Assembly (NCBI RefSeq): GCF_037042905.1
Contig: NC_087252.1
Span: 1,929,501 to 1,993,500, forward strand
DNA length: 64,000 nucleotides
Source: Lytechinus pictus
Taxonomy: Eukaryota; Echinodermata; Echinoidea; Temnopleuroida; Toxopneustidae
Reading direction: 5' to 3'
The translations under genes were made by a program, and so were the position numbers. The notes under the pieces are model-generated. The model saw only the letters and a list, made by a program, of their open reading frames with translations. It made no database searches and had not been told where the DNA came from. This document shows, piece by piece, positions 62,501 to 64,000 of this stretch. Each line of letters opens with the position of its first letter. Positions within the stretch are counted from its first letter, which is position 1.

Positions 62501-63776
62501 ATAAACGATACTAGTTATACTAGTACTAGTACTAGTTATAATCGCGATATATCGATTCGAGACATTACGTTAATACGATAATGACGTCATTCAAGATGGC
62601 AACTTGCAAGAAAAACCGTCAGGTCAGGTGAAAATGTCTTAGATGACAGATTTCTCAATCATCCAGAGGATTTTTTTCAATAACTCCGGCCCAAGGTATG
62701 CAATTACTTAAGTTATTTATACTTACCTGATAATGGAAACCATGAAACTTTCAATTTTGCTTAAAAAACAGTTTTAAATCGCGTTCTATAAAACGCTAGT
62801 TCACTATACGTTGGCTGTAGGTACGGGGCCCCATCCCCTTCAGTCTATGTATGGTGAGTGGAGCCAACGTAGTTCAGCGGAACAACCAAAATACAGAGAC
62901 TGAAGCTTTTGGTCTAGGCCAAAAACTGCTAAAAATGTGATTTCGTGTACAGAGTCAAAGCAAATTGAGTTTTCAGCTAGAAATCATAAAGTATGACTAT
63001 AATTAGTTTTGCTGGTCTAAATGGATTTATTTATGCTGTTTATGATCTCAAATTAGTACTCAACAAAGTTCATTGAAAAAAGGAAAAGAAAATTGTAAAA
63101 AACAAAGAAAGAAATTACAAAGTGCAAACAAACCCATATAATACATACGAAATTGATCTACATCGCATTTTTTTCCAAATGAATTCGCTAAGAACGACAC
63201 AGAGTTTTTATACCAACAGTTAAATATTTGGAGCTTTATTTACAGCGGAAAATGTATGACTTTGCATACTAATTTTGCATAAATTAGCATAATCACTAAT
63301 AGCAATGAAATAGATTACTATTTATTTTGTGTACATTATGTCACAGACAACCTGCGTGCCAATTTTCGGCGTGATCGCGCGATCCGGGCCATATGATCTC
63401 CTAATATACCCCGGCCTAGATCATGTAGATATGGTTAAGGAAGATCAATTTCCAGGGAAAAGGTCAAACTCACCACAAAAGAAAGTTCTGTCGACTGGCG
63501 TGCATTCTGCTTTTTCGAGAGCTAAACTCAGCAATGAAACTGGGTTTTCATCAAAACGTGTACTGGCCCACTTCTTCAATTCTTCCAATTTTTTCGGTAT
63601 CAGCTCCGATATCCTTTCAGTGTCCTCAGTGTCCGTTGGATGGCGATAATGTGTGATCTCCGAGAGAAAGGTATTGATTTTCACTTGTTCGCCAATGTGC
63701 CACAAAATGTGCTCGAGCATTCTTTCGGAAACCATGACCGTCGACTTTGTCCGTACATCTAGAAAAGGCAAAAACT
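56219..63776 (-). CDS. Gene 2 (partial): tandem death-fold tail of a paralogous receptor
   Basis: Seven exons match gene 1 exons 7 to 13 one by one: 63474-63776, 61405-61719, 61160-61243, 60500-60715, 59954-60244, 57394-57630, 56219-56523. All are phase 1 and joined in frame, about 583 codons. They give five recognisable death-fold modules with the linker, plus the C-terminal module and stop. The equivalents of gene 1 exons 1-6 (signal peptide, Ig domains, TM, first death module) should lie to the right of 64000, so whether this copy also has Ig domains is unknown. Intron sequences flanking exons 7 and 8 are also conserved, showing a segmental duplication. Confidence 0.75.
56690..57005 (-). 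repeat. tRNA-derived SINE, minus orientation
   Basis: On the minus strand a B-box-like GTGTTCGAATCCCACC is followed by ATTTAGCAAGGTGTGAATCC, and the 3' end reads AAGCGCTGTATAAAAAAAGC. It lies in the intron between modules 12 and 13, 870 bases here against 231 in gene 1. Confidence 0.65.
57394..57630 (-). CDS. Gene 2 exon 12 equivalent: death-fold module
   Basis: 79 codons: IRENLGIISTVT, MDMLKYWRSLVKCPTYNWRK and ALAEAVYPVLEKEVALGILT. Same length and splice sites as gene 1. Confidence 0.75.
57640..58900. other. Intron of gene 2; truncated MITE and (AAT)n
   Basis: 58512-58735 matches the left part of the element at 5168 (AAAATATTGATTTGAATCAA and the following AAATTTCAT). An (AAT)n tract lies at 58741-58762. 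No exon seen. Confidence 0.5.
58906..59221. mobile_element. MITE with about 60-bp inverted ends
   Basis: Left end TAGGCCCGTATTCTGAAGTC then GGGTTTAACTTAGACTCAGG; the right end is the complement, ending CAGAATATGGGCCTTA. It is the best-preserved copy of the family at 1058-1339. Confidence 0.9.
59456..59530 (+). repeat. tRNA-like SINE head
   Basis: TTGCTCAGTTGGTAGAGTG (A box) and GGGGTTCAAACCCCGGCC (T arm and B box) with a TCTCGCAAC anticodon-loop-like stretch. The acceptor stem does not pair well (GACCGGT against CCGCGTC) and the sequence continues into GACCAAAAGACGTTAAAAAG, so it is a tRNA-derived repeat and not a functional tRNA gene. Confidence 0.6.
59954..60244 (-). CDS. Gene 2 exon 11 equivalent: death-fold module
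   Basis: 97 codons: LADIAFRLLMTDVYPLAMAL, ISEDKLRSYRRLYLTP, an enlarged loop with NDETTRSMRRQ, then LCDILKHGFPEISLLLNY. Confidence 0.8.
60500..60715 (-). CDS. Gene 2 exon 10 equivalent: short death-fold module
   Basis: 72 codons: VSDGEIQSITRFLEPDERTT, LFGDLEGEDYCFTAIKTWMK and a basic end KLKPIGKEG. Acceptor AATTGTTACAG. Confidence 0.75.
60881..61035. mobile_element. 155-bp MITE specific to gene 2
   Basis: Inverted ends CCTCGGTCACATTTGCTCTA and the complement of CCTCAGTGACATTTGCTCTA. The host intron is 444 bases here and 288 in gene 1, a difference of 156, essentially the element. Confidence 0.85.
61160..61243 (-). CDS. Gene 2 exon 9 equivalent: linker
   Basis: 28 codons, YLVGYSSYLILEREKDIKQA and a His/Lys-rich end. 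Splice sites as in gene 1. Confidence 0.75.
61405..61719 (-). CDS. Gene 2 exon 8 equivalent: death-fold module
   Basis: 105 codons: HILASALELTTGKIATIS, MIGDWLSHEENEQERSEED and a shared end AISIGRSDLK. Near-identical to gene 1 at exon edges and in the adjacent introns. Confidence 0.8.
62078..62914. mobile_element. 837-bp insertion with 11-bp flanking repeat
   Basis: TAGGCCAAAAA occurs at 62067-62077 and 62915-62925, and gene 1 has only one equivalent (near 34047, TAGACCAAAAA) with continuous sequence across it. The inserted DNA has no clear inverted ends and no open frame of note. It contains CGATATATCGAT and repeated ACTAGT motifs. It is probably a retroposed or otherwise copied segment of unknown class. 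Confidence 0.65.
63474..63776 (-). CDS. Gene 2 exon 7 equivalent: death-fold module
   Basis: 101 codons: SERMLEHILWHIGEQVKI, KKLEELKKWASTRFDENPVS and LLSLALEKAECTP. The acceptor region (TTTTTCTGATATAG) is intact here, unlike in gene 1 where a transposon sits in it. Confidence 0.8.
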
Positions 63777-64000
63777 CTATATCAGAAAAAGGTAGGTAGA
63801 TGCTAAAAACATATACTTCTACGTAAAGACCGACCTACAAATTCCCCGGAACGTCGCAGTTTCTCTCCTGTTCCTGCTCTGTAACTCCACTCGCCGTCTC
63901 AAGCTAACCCAGTCAGTCCGCAAGCCCTTAAAAAGTAGCTTCTTTTATCCAAGTGATATTAATGACAAGAGGGTTTTTGCATAGTTAATGAGCTTGGTGC

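Overview
The window is AT-rich animal DNA with small exons, large introns, GT/AG splice sites, tRNA-derived SINEs, a CR1/L2-like LINE and very many inverted-repeat transposons. The period-spaced motif GCGAGCGCGAAGCGCGAGC, huge foldback elements and abundant death-domain exons suggest a marine deuterostome, most likely an echinoderm such as a sea urchin. This placement is inference; no species marker is present.

The central find is a pair of head-to-tail genes on the minus strand. Gene 1 runs from a start codon at 47938 to a stop at 26454 in 13 exons (972 codons plus stop). It encodes a signal peptide, a V-set-like Ig domain, a second Ig domain with a C1-set-like CYASGFYP motif, one transmembrane helix, a short tail with a YPLM motif, then seven successive exons that read as death-fold modules. 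Every intron I could place is phase 1, so the modules are exchangeable. Gene 2 (63776 to 56219) is a second copy of the intracellular half, about 29 kb upstream; its extracellular half lies beyond the right edge. Both copies also keep two exons after the first stop exon (25671-25941 with 21217-21506; 55103-55372 with 53127-53248). These look like an alternative C-terminus carrying an eighth death-fold module. The architecture suggests an immune-type cell-surface receptor with a tandem death-fold signalling tail. That function is inference.

On the plus strand, 7199-8243 holds an intronless Ig-TM-tail gene broken by a frameshift and two stops.

The rest is mostly mobile DNA: a 3.3 kb foldback (11535-14857), a modular TIR cluster (15472-17357), a TA-flanked mariner-like element split by a LINE (17529-21341), a palindromic-motif satellite (23280-24245 and 29118-29590), nested hAT-like and MITE insertions in one intron (28164-32545), a mariner-like insertion at a splice acceptor (34979-35967), a 2 kb foldback with a 10-bp target duplication (36589-38595), and a 4.2 kb giant palindrome in intron 1 (43532-47771). 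Because gene 2 is an internal control, several insertions in gene 1 can be read against near-empty sites, and the reverse.
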